Under the pieces are notes generated by a model, which was not told the origin of the DNA, did not search any database, and worked only from the letters and a program-made list of their open reading frames with translations. Of a stretch of 64,000 nt of DNA, positions 9,288 through 16,678 are shown in pieces. The translations under genes and the position numbers were made by a program. Source of the DNA: Streptomyces sp. P9-A4 (GTDB lineage Bacteria > Actinomycetota > Actinomycetes > Streptomycetales > Streptomycetaceae); assembly GCF_036634195.1 (NCBI RefSeq), contig NZ_JAZIFY010000001.1:620001-684000 (forward strand), written 5' to 3'. Position 1 is the first letter of the stretch. Every line of letters begins with the position of its first letter.

Positions 9288-9845
9288 GTGAGTCACGGGG
9301 AGATCGCCCATCATCACGTCTGGTCGCCTTCCGCCAGATGTCCGGTGGCCGGCGCGGCGGAAGAGGAGCCGCTGACGGAGGACGCGTTCCGGGGCGTCTT
9401 CCGGACACATCCGGCCGGTGTGGCGATCATCACGGCGATGGGCGAGAGACAGCCCGCCGGCTTCACGGCGACCTCACTCGCCTCCGTCTCCTCCGCGCCC
9501 GCGCTCCTGTCGTTCGGGGTGGGCCGGAACGCCTCGTCGTGGGCCACGGTCTGTGCCGCCGAGTACGTGGCGGTGCATCTGCTCGCTCACGACCAGCAGG
9601 AACTCGCCTCGACCTTCGCGCGCAGCGGCGCCGACCGCTTCGCGCCGCCCACCCGATGGAGTGCCGGCCCGCACGGCGTGCCGCTGCTCGACGGCGTTCC
9701 CGCGGCGATGGTCTGCCGCAAGGTGTACGACCTGCCCGCCGGCGATCACACCGTGGTGATCGCGCAGCCGATTCGCGCGTACCAGGGCCGCCAGGCCCGT
9801 CCTCTCGTCTATCTCGACGGTCACTACGGCTCAGTGTCGCGCTGA
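9288..9845 (+). CDS. Flavin reductase (HpaC/flavin-reductase-like domain)
   Basis: 185 residues. The GTG at 9288 has CAGGGGG six bases upstream. Features of the NAD(P)H:FMN oxidoreductase fold are present: FRTHPAGVAIITA near residue 38, GFTATSLASVSSAPALLSFGV at 58-78 (FMN phosphate-binding region), and the C-terminal LVYLDGHYGSVSR. Such enzymes supply reduced FMN to separate oxygenase components. Three luciferase-fold oxygenases lie within 13 kb (10711, 12794 and 21923) and this is the only reductase seen, so it probably serves one or more of them, as AbyZ/AbmZ are thought to do in abyssomicin clusters (from memory). It stands between the two pathway regulators. Confidence 0.88.
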   Translation: MSHGEIAHHHVWSPSARCPVAGAAEEEPLTEDAFRGVFRTHPAGVAIITAMGERQPAGFTATSLASVSSAPALLSFGVGRNASSWATVCAAEYVAVHLLAHDQQELASTFARSGADRFAPPTRWSAGPHGVPLLDGVPAAMVCRKVYDLPAGDHTVVIAQPIRAYQGRQARPLVYLDGHYGSVSR

Positions 9846-9885
9846 GCACTGTCGGGTTCCGCGATCTTCGGAAGGTCAACAAGAC

Positions 9886-10653
9886 ATGCGATTCGAAATC
9901 CTGGGCAGCCTGCGCATGACGGACGCCGACAGGACTTTCACCATCAGCGCGCCGAAGGTGGAATGCCTTCTCGCCGCCATGCTGGTCCGCGCCGGGAACG
10001 TCACATCCACCGACCAGTTGTGCGCCGGAATCTGGCGCGACGATCCGCCGCGGCGGGCCACCGCCACTCTGCATGTGTACATATCCCAGCTGCGCAAGAT
10101 GCTGAAGGGGGCGAACGCCGAGCCGAGCCCGATCGTCACCCGATTCCCCGGTTACGTCCTGGAGCTCGGCGACCACACGCTGGACGCCCACGAATTCCAG
10201 CGGCTTGCCCAGCAGGGCCGGGCCGCGGCGCGGGCCGGCCGGCACGGGGAGGTCTCCGCGCTGTGCGGCCAGGCGCTGTCGCTGTGGCGCGGCACGGTCC
10301 TCGGCGAGCTGCGCGGCGGTGACATCGTCGACGAGTTCGCCACCTGGGCCGAGGAGACCAGGCTGGAGTGCGTGGAGCTGCGGAACGAGGCCGATCTGGC
10401 CCTCGGGCGGCACCGCGAGCTGGTGGGGCCGCTGTACGCGCTGGTGTCCAAGCACCCGCTCATCGAGGCGTTCCACCGTCAGCTGATGCTCGCCCTCTAC
10501 CGCTCCGACCGCCGGGCCGACGCGCTCCAGGCCTTCCACACGGTGCGCTCCTCGCTCGACCGGGAGCTCGGGATCAGCCCGTGCCGCCAGCTGCACGAGC
10601 TGCACCAGGAGATCCTGCTGGACTCCGGTCCCGTGCTGACCAGAGCGGCGTGA
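9886..10653 (+). CDS. SARP-family pathway activator
   Basis: 255 residues, the compact SARP architecture: an OmpR-like winged-helix DNA-binding domain (residues 1-95, with ATATLHVYISQLRKML forming the recognition region) followed by a bacterial transcriptional activation domain (about 100-245, ending GISPCRQLHELHQEIL). No ATPase extension. The ATG at 9886 has GGAAGG eleven bases upstream. SARPs bind heptameric direct repeats at 11-bp spacing; arrays of that kind occur in the divergent promoters at 19888-19916 and 25507-25535, which are likely targets. It probably acts downstream of or together with the LAL regulator. Confidence 0.93.
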   Translation: MRFEILGSLRMTDADRTFTISAPKVECLLAAMLVRAGNVTSTDQLCAGIWRDDPPRRATATLHVYISQLRKMLKGANAEPSPIVTRFPGYVLELGDHTLDAHEFQRLAQQGRAAARAGRHGEVSALCGQALSLWRGTVLGELRGGDIVDEFATWAEETRLECVELRNEADLALGRHRELVGPLYALVSKHPLIEAFHRQLMLALYRSDRRADALQAFHTVRSSLDRELGISPCRQLHELHQEILLDSGPVLTRAA

Positions 10654-10680
10654 ACCGGGCGGTGTCCGGGCCGTGTTGAA

Positions 10681-10704
10681 AAACGGGGACAGTCCCCATA
10701 TTCT
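10681..10704 (+). promoter_or_regulatory. LLM1 promoter and palindromic operator
   Basis: AAACGGGGACAGTCCCC contains the perfect palindrome GGGGAC-A-GTCCCC (10685-10697). TATTCT (10699-10704) follows, a plausible -10, and the LLM1 ATG is at 10711. That predicts a transcript starting at or next to the start codon, which fits the absence of a Shine-Dalgarno sequence. The sequence matches the exporter operator (AAACGGGGACCGTCCC). Confidence 0.6.
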
Positions 10705-10710
10705 CGTCCC

Positions 10711-11766
10711 ATGACCACCGAACTGGGATTCCGACTGTCCGTCCTGGACACCGCTCCGGTGTGGCAGGGGTCGACCGCGACCGTGTCACTGCGCAACACC
10801 GTCCGGCTGGCCCGTGCTGTGGACCGGCTCGGCTACCACCGCTTCTGGCTGGCCGAGCACCACAACATGCCGGCCCTCTCGACCTCGTCGCCGGCGATCC
10901 TCGCCGGGCAGATCGCCGCCGCCACCACCCATCTGCGGGTGGGGGCCGGCGGCGTCATGCTGCCCAACCACCCGCCCCTCGTGGTGGCGGAGCAGTTCGG
11001 CACCCTGGCCGCCCTGCACCCGGGCAGGATCGATCTCGGCATCGGCCGCGCGCCCGGCACCGACCCGCTGACGGCCCGGGCCCTGCGGCGCCAGGCGGGC
11101 CCGCTCGGCGGCAACGACTTCCCCGCGCAGATCCAGGAGCTCATCCGCTACTTCGCGCCGCCCTCCGGCGCCGCGCGCGTCCCGGAACCCGGGCACGGCA
11201 CCGTCTCCGCCGTGCCCGCGGCCGAGCACTCCGTCCCCGTCTGGCTGCTCGGCTCCAGCGGCTACAGCGCGCAGCTCGCGGCGGCCCTGGGGCTGCCCTT
11301 CGCCTACGCGCACCACTTCTCCCCGCACGGCACGACCGCCGCGCTCGACGCCTACCGCGCCGAGTTCCGGCCCTCCGAGTACCTCGCCGAGCCGTACACG
11401 ATCGTCTCCGCGTTCTGCGGCGTGGCCGAGGACGACGAGCGCGCGGCCCGGCTGAGCGACCCGCTGCGCGTGATCACCGCCCGGTCGCTGCGCGGCCAGA
11501 ACCCGTACTTCCCGGCCGTGGAGGAGGCCGCCCGCTTCTCCTACACCCCGGAGGAGCGGGCGGTCGTCGAGCAGCTGTACGGGCCGCAGATCTTCGGCGG
11601 ACCCGAGGCCGCGCGACAGCGGATCACCGAGTTCGTCAAGGCCACCGGCGCCGACGAACTGCTGATGCTCAGCGCGATCCAGGACCACGACGAGCGGGTC
11701 CGGTCCTACGAGCTGCTGGCCGAGGTGACCGGGCTGAGCGCCCCCGCCCCGGCCGACGTGGCCTGA
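10711..11766 (+). CDS. Luciferase-like flavin monooxygenase (LLM1)
   Basis: 351 residues, bacterial-luciferase fold, of the subgroup annotated LLM class flavin-dependent oxidoreductase/MsnO8-like. Hallmarks: [11 protein letters not shown] at the N-terminus, [16 protein letters not shown] (residues 41-56), [30 protein letters not shown]. It probably uses FMNH2 from a separate reductase, and the flavin reductase gene is 0.9 kb upstream. It carries its own operator-type promoter rather than reading from the SARP gene, and has no ribosome-binding site, suggesting leaderless translation. The last 61 bases overlap, tail to tail, the 3' end of its close homologue LLM2. Possible reactions include hydroxylation, epoxidation or Baeyer-Villiger oxidation of the polyketide; sequence does not tell which. 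Confidence 0.88.
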   Translation: MTTELGFRLSVLDTAPVWQGSTATVSLRNTVRLARAVDRLGYHRFWLAEHHNMPALSTSSPAILAGQIAAATTHLRVGAGGVMLPNHPPLVVAEQFGTLAALHPGRIDLGIGRAPGTDPLTARALRRQAGPLGGNDFPAQIQELIRYFAPPSGAARVPEPGHGTVSAVPAAEHSVPVWLLGSSGYSAQLAAALGLPFAYAHHFSPHGTTAALDAYRAEFRPSEYLAEPYTIVSAFCGVAEDDERAARLSDPLRVITARSLRGQNPYFPAVEEAARFSYTPEERAVVEQLYGPQIFGGPEAARQRITEFVKATGADELLMLSAIQDHDERVRSYELLAEVTGLSAPAPADVA

Positions 11767-12794
11767 GCCATCGCCTCGGCGAGGAGCCGGAACCCCCGGA
11801 CCCTGGCCTTGAGGCCGTACACGGGCGCCGACGCGAGCAGCTCGTCGGCGCCCGTGCGGGCACGGAGACCGGCAAGTCGCCGGCCCGCCGTCTCCACCCC
11901 GCCGATGATCTGCGGAGCCGCGTACTCCTCGAGGAAGCGCCGCTGGGCGCCCGTCAGCGGATACTCGGCCGCCTGCTCGGGCGTGCGGAACAGGGTCAGC
12001 GGATTGATCCGCCCCTCCACCTGGGCCACCTTGGCGGGCCCTGCCTGGTACTCGGCCTCCTCGTCGGACTCGGCCACCACCACCTGCGCCGACACCGCGA
12101 CGTACGGCCGTTCCAGCCGCTCCGAGGGGCGGAACTCCGCACGGTAGCGGGTCACCGCGGCCTCCGTGCCCGCCGGGTTGAGGTGGTGGGCGTAGGCGTA
12201 CGGCAGACCGAGCCGGGCCGCCAGCGAGGCGCTGGAGGGGCTCGTGCCGAGCAGCCACACGGGCACCGGTTGCTCCACGGCCGGACAGACGGCGACCGGC
12301 GGACGGGCATCCGGCGCGGACGGCGACAGATAGCCGATCAGCTCGGCCAGCTGCTCGCCGAAGGCGCCCTCGTGCGCCGGGTCGCCGGTGCGTCGCAGCG
12401 CCCGCGCGGTGGCGGGCTCGCCGCCCGGCGCGCGGCCGACGCCGAGGTCGATCCGGCCCGGGTGGAAGGCCTCCAGGGTGGCGAACTGCTCGGCCACGAT
12501 GTACGGCACGTGGTTGGGCAGCATCACACCGCCCGAGCCGATCCGCAGCGTCGAGGTGACACCGGCCAGCTGACCTATCAGCACCGGCGGCGTGGAGGTG
12601 CCGAAGGCCGGCATGTTGTGGTGCTCGGCCAGCCAGTAGCGGTGGTAGCCGAGCCGCTCCACCTCCGGCGCGAGCTCCAGGAGTTCCCGCAGCGACTGGG
12701 CGGCCGGAACCCCGTTGAAGACGGGCACCGTGTCGAGCACGGACAGACGGAAGGGGGCGGTGTCGTTCATGGGCGACTCACTATCGTCGGACAC
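11706..12794 (-). CDS. Luciferase-like flavin monooxygenase (LLM2)
   Basis: 362 residues from the GTG at 12794, or 354 from the ATG at 12770. The conserved region begins [14 protein letters not shown] shortly after the second start, so either is possible. It is clearly paralogous to LLM1: [35 protein letters not shown] and [15 protein letters not shown] all align. It is the last gene of the leftward operon with the P450, ferredoxin and ABC uptake genes, and the GTG start lies inside the 3' end of the repeat ORF before it. Its 3' end overlaps the convergent LLM1 by 61 bases. The presence of both paralogues is reminiscent of abmE1/abmE2 in the neoabyssomicin cluster (from memory). It probably needs the flavin reductase encoded at 9288. 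Confidence 0.87.
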   Translation of the reverse strand: MSDDSESPMNDTAPFRLSVLDTVPVFNGVPAAQSLRELLELAPEVERLGYHRYWLAEHHNMPAFGTSTPPVLIGQLAGVTSTLRIGSGGVMLPNHVPYIVAEQFATLEAFHPGRIDLGVGRAPGGEPATARALRRTGDPAHEGAFGEQLAELIGYLSPSAPDARPPVAVCPAVEQPVPVWLLGTSPSSASLAARLGLPYAYAHHLNPAGTEAAVTRYRAEFRPSERLERPYVAVSAQVVVAESDEEAEYQAGPAKVAQVEGRINPLTLFRTPEQAAEYPLTGAQRRFLEEYAAPQIIGGVETAGRRLAGLRARTGADELLASAPVYGLKARVRGFRLLAEAMAQATSAGAGALSPVTSASSS

Positions 12795-13170
12795 GGCCGG
12801 AACCCGAAGTCCCGGCCAGGGTGGTTGAGGAGACGGCGGACCGCGGCACGGTGCCGACGGCCCGCGGGGGCGGTGCGGACAGGGCTCTCCGGGGGCGCCC
12901 GGGGGCGCCCCGAGGGATACCGGCCATGCCCGTCCCGTCGGGCATGCCGGTCGTCAGGCCGGGCACACCGGTCGTCACACCGGCAGTCGGGCCGGTCGCT
13001 CCGGTCGTCAGGCCGGGCACACCGGCAGTCGGGCCGGCCGCTCCGGCCGTCAGGCCGGGCACACCGGTCGTCACACCGGCAGTCACGGCGGTCGCTCCGG
13101 CCGTGAGGCCGGGCACACCGGCAGTCGGGCCGGTCGCTCCGGTCGTCAGGCCGGGTACACCGGTCGTCAC
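12781..13170 (-). CDS. Possible translated low-complexity repeat protein (Val-Pro-Gly-Leu-Thr-Thr-Gly units)
   Basis: A 129-residue frame whose GTG start (13170) overlaps the stop of the upstream ABC ATPase gene in a GTGA junction, and whose stop (12781) overlaps the GTG start of LLM2 by 14 bases. It therefore fits the coupled operon with no gap. The first 75 residues are repeats of VPGLTTG and ATGPTAG with occasional VTTG; the rest is Arg/Ala/Pro-rich with no recognised domain. All repeat units (21, 21 and 12 bp) are multiples of three. Against it: repetitive GC-rich DNA is open in several frames, and the opposite strand also has an ORF here (12821-13261). No function is suggested. Confidence 0.35.
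   Translation of the reverse strand: MTTGVPGLTTGATGPTAGVPGLTAGATAVTAGVTTGVPGLTAGAAGPTAGVPGLTTGATGPTAGVTTGVPGLTTGMPDGTGMAGIPRGAPGRPRRALSAPPPRAVGTVPRSAVSSTTLAGTSGSGRVRR
12947..13170. repeat. Minisatellite: 21-bp A and B units and a 12-bp unit in a 96-bp higher-order period
   Basis: Read on the + strand, unit A is CCGGTCGTCAGGCCGGGCAC plus A, unit B is CCGGCAGTCGGGCCGGTCGC plus T, and s is CCGGTCGTCACA. The order is A-s-B-A-B, A-s-B-A-B, A-s, with a few substitutions, giving 2.3 copies of a 96-bp period. It lies between the ABC ATPase and LLM2 genes. Length variation between strains would be expected from slippage. Confidence 0.9.
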
Positions 13171-14810
13171 GCCCGGCTCCCGGCGTCCTGCCTGGCCGGC
13201 GGGACGACAGGGGCCGCCGCACCGAGGAGCTCCCGGGTCCAGGGGTGCTCCGGGCGGGTGAAGACCTGCTCGGCCGGGCCGGTCTCGACGACGCGGCCCG
13301 CCCGCATCACCGCGACCCGGTCGCTGACGTGGCGCACGACGCCGAGGTCGTGCGAGATGAACAGCAGGGCCACGCCCAGCCGTTCACGGATCCGGTCGAA
13401 CACGTCGAGCACCTGCGCCTGCACGGAGGCGTCGAGCGCGGAGACCGGCTCGTCGCAGACCAGCACGTCCGGTTCCGGCGCGAGCGCGCGGGCGATGGCC
13501 ACCCGCTGCCGCTGCCCGCCGGACAACCCGCGTGGACCGCGGTCGAGCAGCTCGGGTTCCAGGCCGACCAGGCCCAGGAGTTCGACGACCCGCTCCCGGT
13601 GGCGGCGGGCGGCCCGCCGGCCGCCGGCGCCGAGCGCCTCGGCCACGATCCGCTCCACCGTCCAGCGCGGGTCGAAGGAGGACAGCGGATCCTGCTGCAC
13701 CAGCTGGATCCGGCCGCGCAGAGCGGCCCGCGAGCGTTCGCCCGCACCGGACCAGGGCCGGCCGAGCAGGGTCACCGTCCCCCGGTCGGGCTCGGTGAGC
13801 CCGAGCACGATCCGGGCCAGCGTGGACTTTCCGGAGCCGGACTCGCCGAGGACGCCGAGCGTCTCGCCCGCGTGCAGCACGCAGGAAACGCCGTCGAGCG
13901 CGGTCATGCCGCCGCCGGGCCCGCCGTAACGCTTCACCAGGCCCTCGGCGCGCAGCACCTCCGTACCGGCGCCGGGGCTTCCGGTGCTCCGCCGGCGAGC
14001 GGCACGGGCGTCCGGGACCGCGTCGAGGAGACGCCGGGTGTACGGATGGGCGGGCGCGGCGAGGACCTTCGCGGCGGGCCCGCTCTCCACGATCCGGCCG
14101 GCCCGCATCACCGCGATCCGGTCGGCGAGCCGGGCGACCGCCGCCAGGTCATGGCTGATCAGCAGCACTGCGGTGCCCGCGTCCCGGCGGGCGGCGAGCA
14201 GGTCGAGGATCTGCGCCTGCACGGTCATGTCGAGCGCGGTGGTCGGCTCGTCGGCGATCAGGACGCGGGGTCCCGCGGCGAGGGCGGAGGCGATCAGCGC
14301 CCGCTGCCGCTGCCCGCCCGACAGCTGGTGCGGGAACTGCCGCGCCCGCCGCTCGGGTTCGGGCACGGCGACCTCGCGCAGCAGCTCGACGGCCCGGCCC
14401 GGCCGGTCGCGGCGGGTGCCGATGCCGTGGTTGGCGAGCGACTCCTCGATCTCGGCGCCGACCCGGCGCAGCGGGTCGAGGGAGACCAGCGCGTCCTGGA
14501 GCACCAGGCCGGTCTCGGCGCCGCGCAGCCGCCGCCACGCGCGTTCGTCGAGGGCGGTCAGGTCCCGGCCGTCGAATTCGAGGGTGCGGGCGGTCACGGT
14601 GGCGCCGGGCCCGGTGAGTCCGGCGAGGGTGCGGCCGGTGAGGGTCTTGCCGGAGCCCGATTCGCCGACCAGGGCCAGGCACTCGCCGGCCCGCAGGGAG
14701 AGGTCGACGCCGTGCACGACCTCGGTGCGGTCACGGCCGCGACCGAAGGAGATCCGCAGGTCCTCCACGAGGACGAGTGCCCGCTCCGCGCGGGTGGTGT
14801 CAGTGTTCAC
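13167..14810 (-). CDS. Fused double ATPase of a peptide/nickel-type ABC transporter (DppD-DppF like)
   Basis: 547 residues from the GTG at 14810, which overlaps the upstream permease stop by 11 bases. Two complete nucleotide-binding domains: Walker A GESGSGKT (near residue 49) with signature LSGGQRQRA and Walker B VLIADEP; then GESGSGKS (near 319) with LSGGQRQRV and Walker B VLVCDEP. Each half matches one of the two ATPases of oligopeptide importers, so a single protein can power the permease pair. Last recognised gene of the uptake cassette. Together with the lipoprotein it indicates an importer, unusual beside a polyketide pathway but also reported in abyssomicin clusters (abyF1-F4, from memory). 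Confidence 0.92.
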   Translation of the reverse strand: MNTDTTRAERALVLVEDLRISFGRGRDRTEVVHGVDLSLRAGECLALVGESGSGKTLTGRTLAGLTGPGATVTARTLEFDGRDLTALDERAWRRLRGAETGLVLQDALVSLDPLRRVGAEIEESLANHGIGTRRDRPGRAVELLREVAVPEPERRARQFPHQLSGGQRQRALIASALAAGPRVLIADEPTTALDMTVQAQILDLLAARRDAGTAVLLISHDLAAVARLADRIAVMRAGRIVESGPAAKVLAAPAHPYTRRLLDAVPDARAARRRSTGSPGAGTEVLRAEGLVKRYGGPGGGMTALDGVSCVLHAGETLGVLGESGSGKSTLARIVLGLTEPDRGTVTLLGRPWSGAGERSRAALRGRIQLVQQDPLSSFDPRWTVERIVAEALGAGGRRAARRHRERVVELLGLVGLEPELLDRGPRGLSGGQRQRVAIARALAPEPDVLVCDEPVSALDASVQAQVLDVFDRIRERLGVALLFISHDLGVVRHVSDRVAVMRAGRVVETGPAEQVFTRPEHPWTRELLGAAAPVVPPARQDAGSRA

Positions 14811-15747
14811 GGCCGTCCCTCCGGTCGAAGCGGTGCTGCAGGGCCCGGCCGACGACCGTCACGGAGACGACGGTGACGGTGATGGCCAGGCCGGGGAAGA
14901 CGGCCGCCGCCCACGCGGTGTCCAGGTGGTCGCGGCCCTCGGCGAGCATCGCGCCCCACTCGGGTGAGGGCGGCTGCGGGCCGAGGCCGAGGAAGCTGAG
15001 GGTCGACCCGGCGATGACGGCGCTGCCCACGTTGACCGTGGCCAGGACGAGCAGCGGCGGCAGGGCGTTGGGCAGCAGGTGCCGGAACAGGATCGACGCC
15101 CGGCCGCGGCCCATCACCAGGGCCGCCTGCGCGTAGTCGCTGTCGCGGATGGCGAGCGCCTGCCCGCGGGCGAGCCGGACGAAGCCGGGCAGCAGCGAGG
15201 CGCCGATGGCCAGGGTGGCGTTGCCGGTGCCGGGGCCGAGGACGGCGACGACCACCAGTGACAGCATCAGCCCGGGGAAGGCCATCAGGATGTCGGTGGC
15301 GCGCATCAGGACCTGGTCGACGGCCCGGCCCGCGGTCGCGGCGAACACGCCGAGCAGCGAGCCGGCCACGACGGCGAGGGCGGTCGCGCCGAAGCCGATG
15401 ACCAGCGAGGTACGGGCCCCGTGCACGATCCGGCTGAACACGTCGCGTCCCAGTTGGTCGGTGCCCAGCCAGTGTCCGGCCCCGGGCCCCGCGAGCGCGT
15501 CGACCGGGTCGATGAGGTCCGGCTGCCGGGGCGCGAGCAGATCCGGCGCCACGGCGGCGACGGCGACGGCCAGCAGCACCGCCCCGGCGAGCACCGCACC
15601 CGGCCGGAACCGGTGCGGGGCGCGGCGCGGGAGCGCGGGGGCGGCGTCGCCGGGGGTGTCGGCGGCCGTCCCGTCGGCGCCGGCCCCGGCACCCAGCTCG
15701 GAGGCCGAGGCCGAGGCGGACGCGGAGGCCGAGGCGGACGCGGTCAT
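14800..15747 (-). CDS. ABC transporter permease, DppC-like
   Basis: 315 residues. The ATG at 15747 overlaps the stop of the DppB-like gene (ATGA). After a Ser-Ala dipeptide repeat at residues 3-16 and a Pro/Ala-rich cytoplasmic stretch comes the typical DppC layout: first membrane helix near 50-70, the periplasmic segment GAGHWLGTDQLGRDVFSRI, then five more helices. The EAA-type loop that contacts the ATPase includes QAALVMGRGRASILFRHLLP. The low-complexity N-terminus is unusual and is encoded by near-perfect GC-rich repeats. It should pair with the adjacent DppB-like permease. Confidence 0.92.
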   Translation of the reverse strand: MTASASASASASASASELGAGAGADGTAADTPGDAAPALPRRAPHRFRPGAVLAGAVLLAVAVAAVAPDLLAPRQPDLIDPVDALAGPGAGHWLGTDQLGRDVFSRIVHGARTSLVIGFGATALAVVAGSLLGVFAATAGRAVDQVLMRATDILMAFPGLMLSLVVVAVLGPGTGNATLAIGASLLPGFVRLARGQALAIRDSDYAQAALVMGRGRASILFRHLLPNALPPLLVLATVNVGSAVIAGSTLSFLGLGPQPPSPEWGAMLAEGRDHLDTAWAAAVFPGLAITVTVVSVTVVGRALQHRFDRRDGREH

Positions 15748-16676
15748 CCGATGCTCCTCTCGTCGATGCGCGGGTCCACGAGCCGGTAGAGCACGTCCAC
15801 CGCGAGGTTGATCAGGGCGAAGGCGACGGCGGAGACCAGCACCACGCCGGTCACCACCGGCAGGTCACGGCCGGCCACGGCGGCGGCCGTGACCTGGCCG
15901 AGGCCCTGGCGGCTGAAGACGGTCTCCACCACGACCGCGCCACCGAACAGCGCGCCCACCGCCCAGCCGGACAGGGTGATCAGCGGGATCAGTCCGTGCC
16001 GCAGCGCGTGCCGGAGCCGGATCGCGGTCTCGCCGCCGCCCCGGGCGCGCGCGGTGAGCACGAAGGGCTGCTCCAGGGCCCGTTCCAGCTCCTCCCGCAG
16101 CACCTGGGTGAAGGCGCCGACGAGTCCGGCCGCGAGGGTGACCGCCGGGAGCACCACGGCGGCGGCGCCGCTGCCGCCCATCGCCGGGAACCAGCGGAGC
16201 CGGAAGGACAGCAGCGCCAGCAGGAGCAGGCCGGTCCAGAAGGCCGGTGTGGAGACGGCGACGAGTTCGAGCGAGGAGGCGATCCGCCGGACCTTCGGCC
16301 GGTGGGCGGTGAGCACGGCGAGGGTCACCGAGACGAGCAGCGCGAGCAGCAGGGCCGCGACGGCGAGCTGGACGGTGGGCCACAGCTGCCCGCCGATCAC
16401 CTCGCCGACCGGCTGCTGAAGCTGGAAGGACTCGCCGAGGTCGCCGGTGATCAGCCCGCGCATGAACCGCCCGTACTGTACGGCGAGCGGTTCGTCGAGG
16501 GCGAGGTCGTGCCGTACGCGTGCCACGAGTTCGGGCGTGGGGTTGGTGTTGCCGAGCACGCTGCGCACCGGGTCGCCGGGAAGCAGACGGAAGGCGAAGA
16601 AGACGGCGTTGGCCGCGCCGAACACGACCAGGGCGGCCAGCAGCAGCCGGCGCGCGAACCAGCGCAGGGGCGGCAC
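15744..16676 (-). CDS. ABC transporter permease, DppB-like
   Basis: 310 residues, starting with GTG two bases after the stop of the lipoprotein gene. Membrane helix at residues 8-30 followed by the conserved FRLLPGDPV motif and QYGRFMRGLITGDLGESF, both diagnostic of DppB/OppB permeases. Five further helices and an EAA loop (FVLTARARGGGETAIRLRHA). It forms the translocation pore with the DppC-like partner encoded immediately downstream. Confidence 0.92.
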   Translation of the reverse strand: MPPLRWFARRLLLAALVVFGAANAVFFAFRLLPGDPVRSVLGNTNPTPELVARVRHDLALDEPLAVQYGRFMRGLITGDLGESFQLQQPVGEVIGGQLWPTVQLAVAALLLALLVSVTLAVLTAHRPKVRRIASSLELVAVSTPAFWTGLLLLALLSFRLRWFPAMGGSGAAAVVLPAVTLAAGLVGAFTQVLREELERALEQPFVLTARARGGGETAIRLRHALRHGLIPLITLSGWAVGALFGGAVVVETVFSRQGLGQVTAAAVAGRDLPVVTGVVLVSAVAFALINLAVDVLYRLVDPRIDERSIG

Positions 16677-16678
16677 GG

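Noticed and set aside
12821..13261. Plus-strand 146-codon frame through the minisatellite
   Set aside because: No ribosome-binding site and it runs antisense into the end of the ABC ATPase gene; the minus-strand frame has the better start and stop context.
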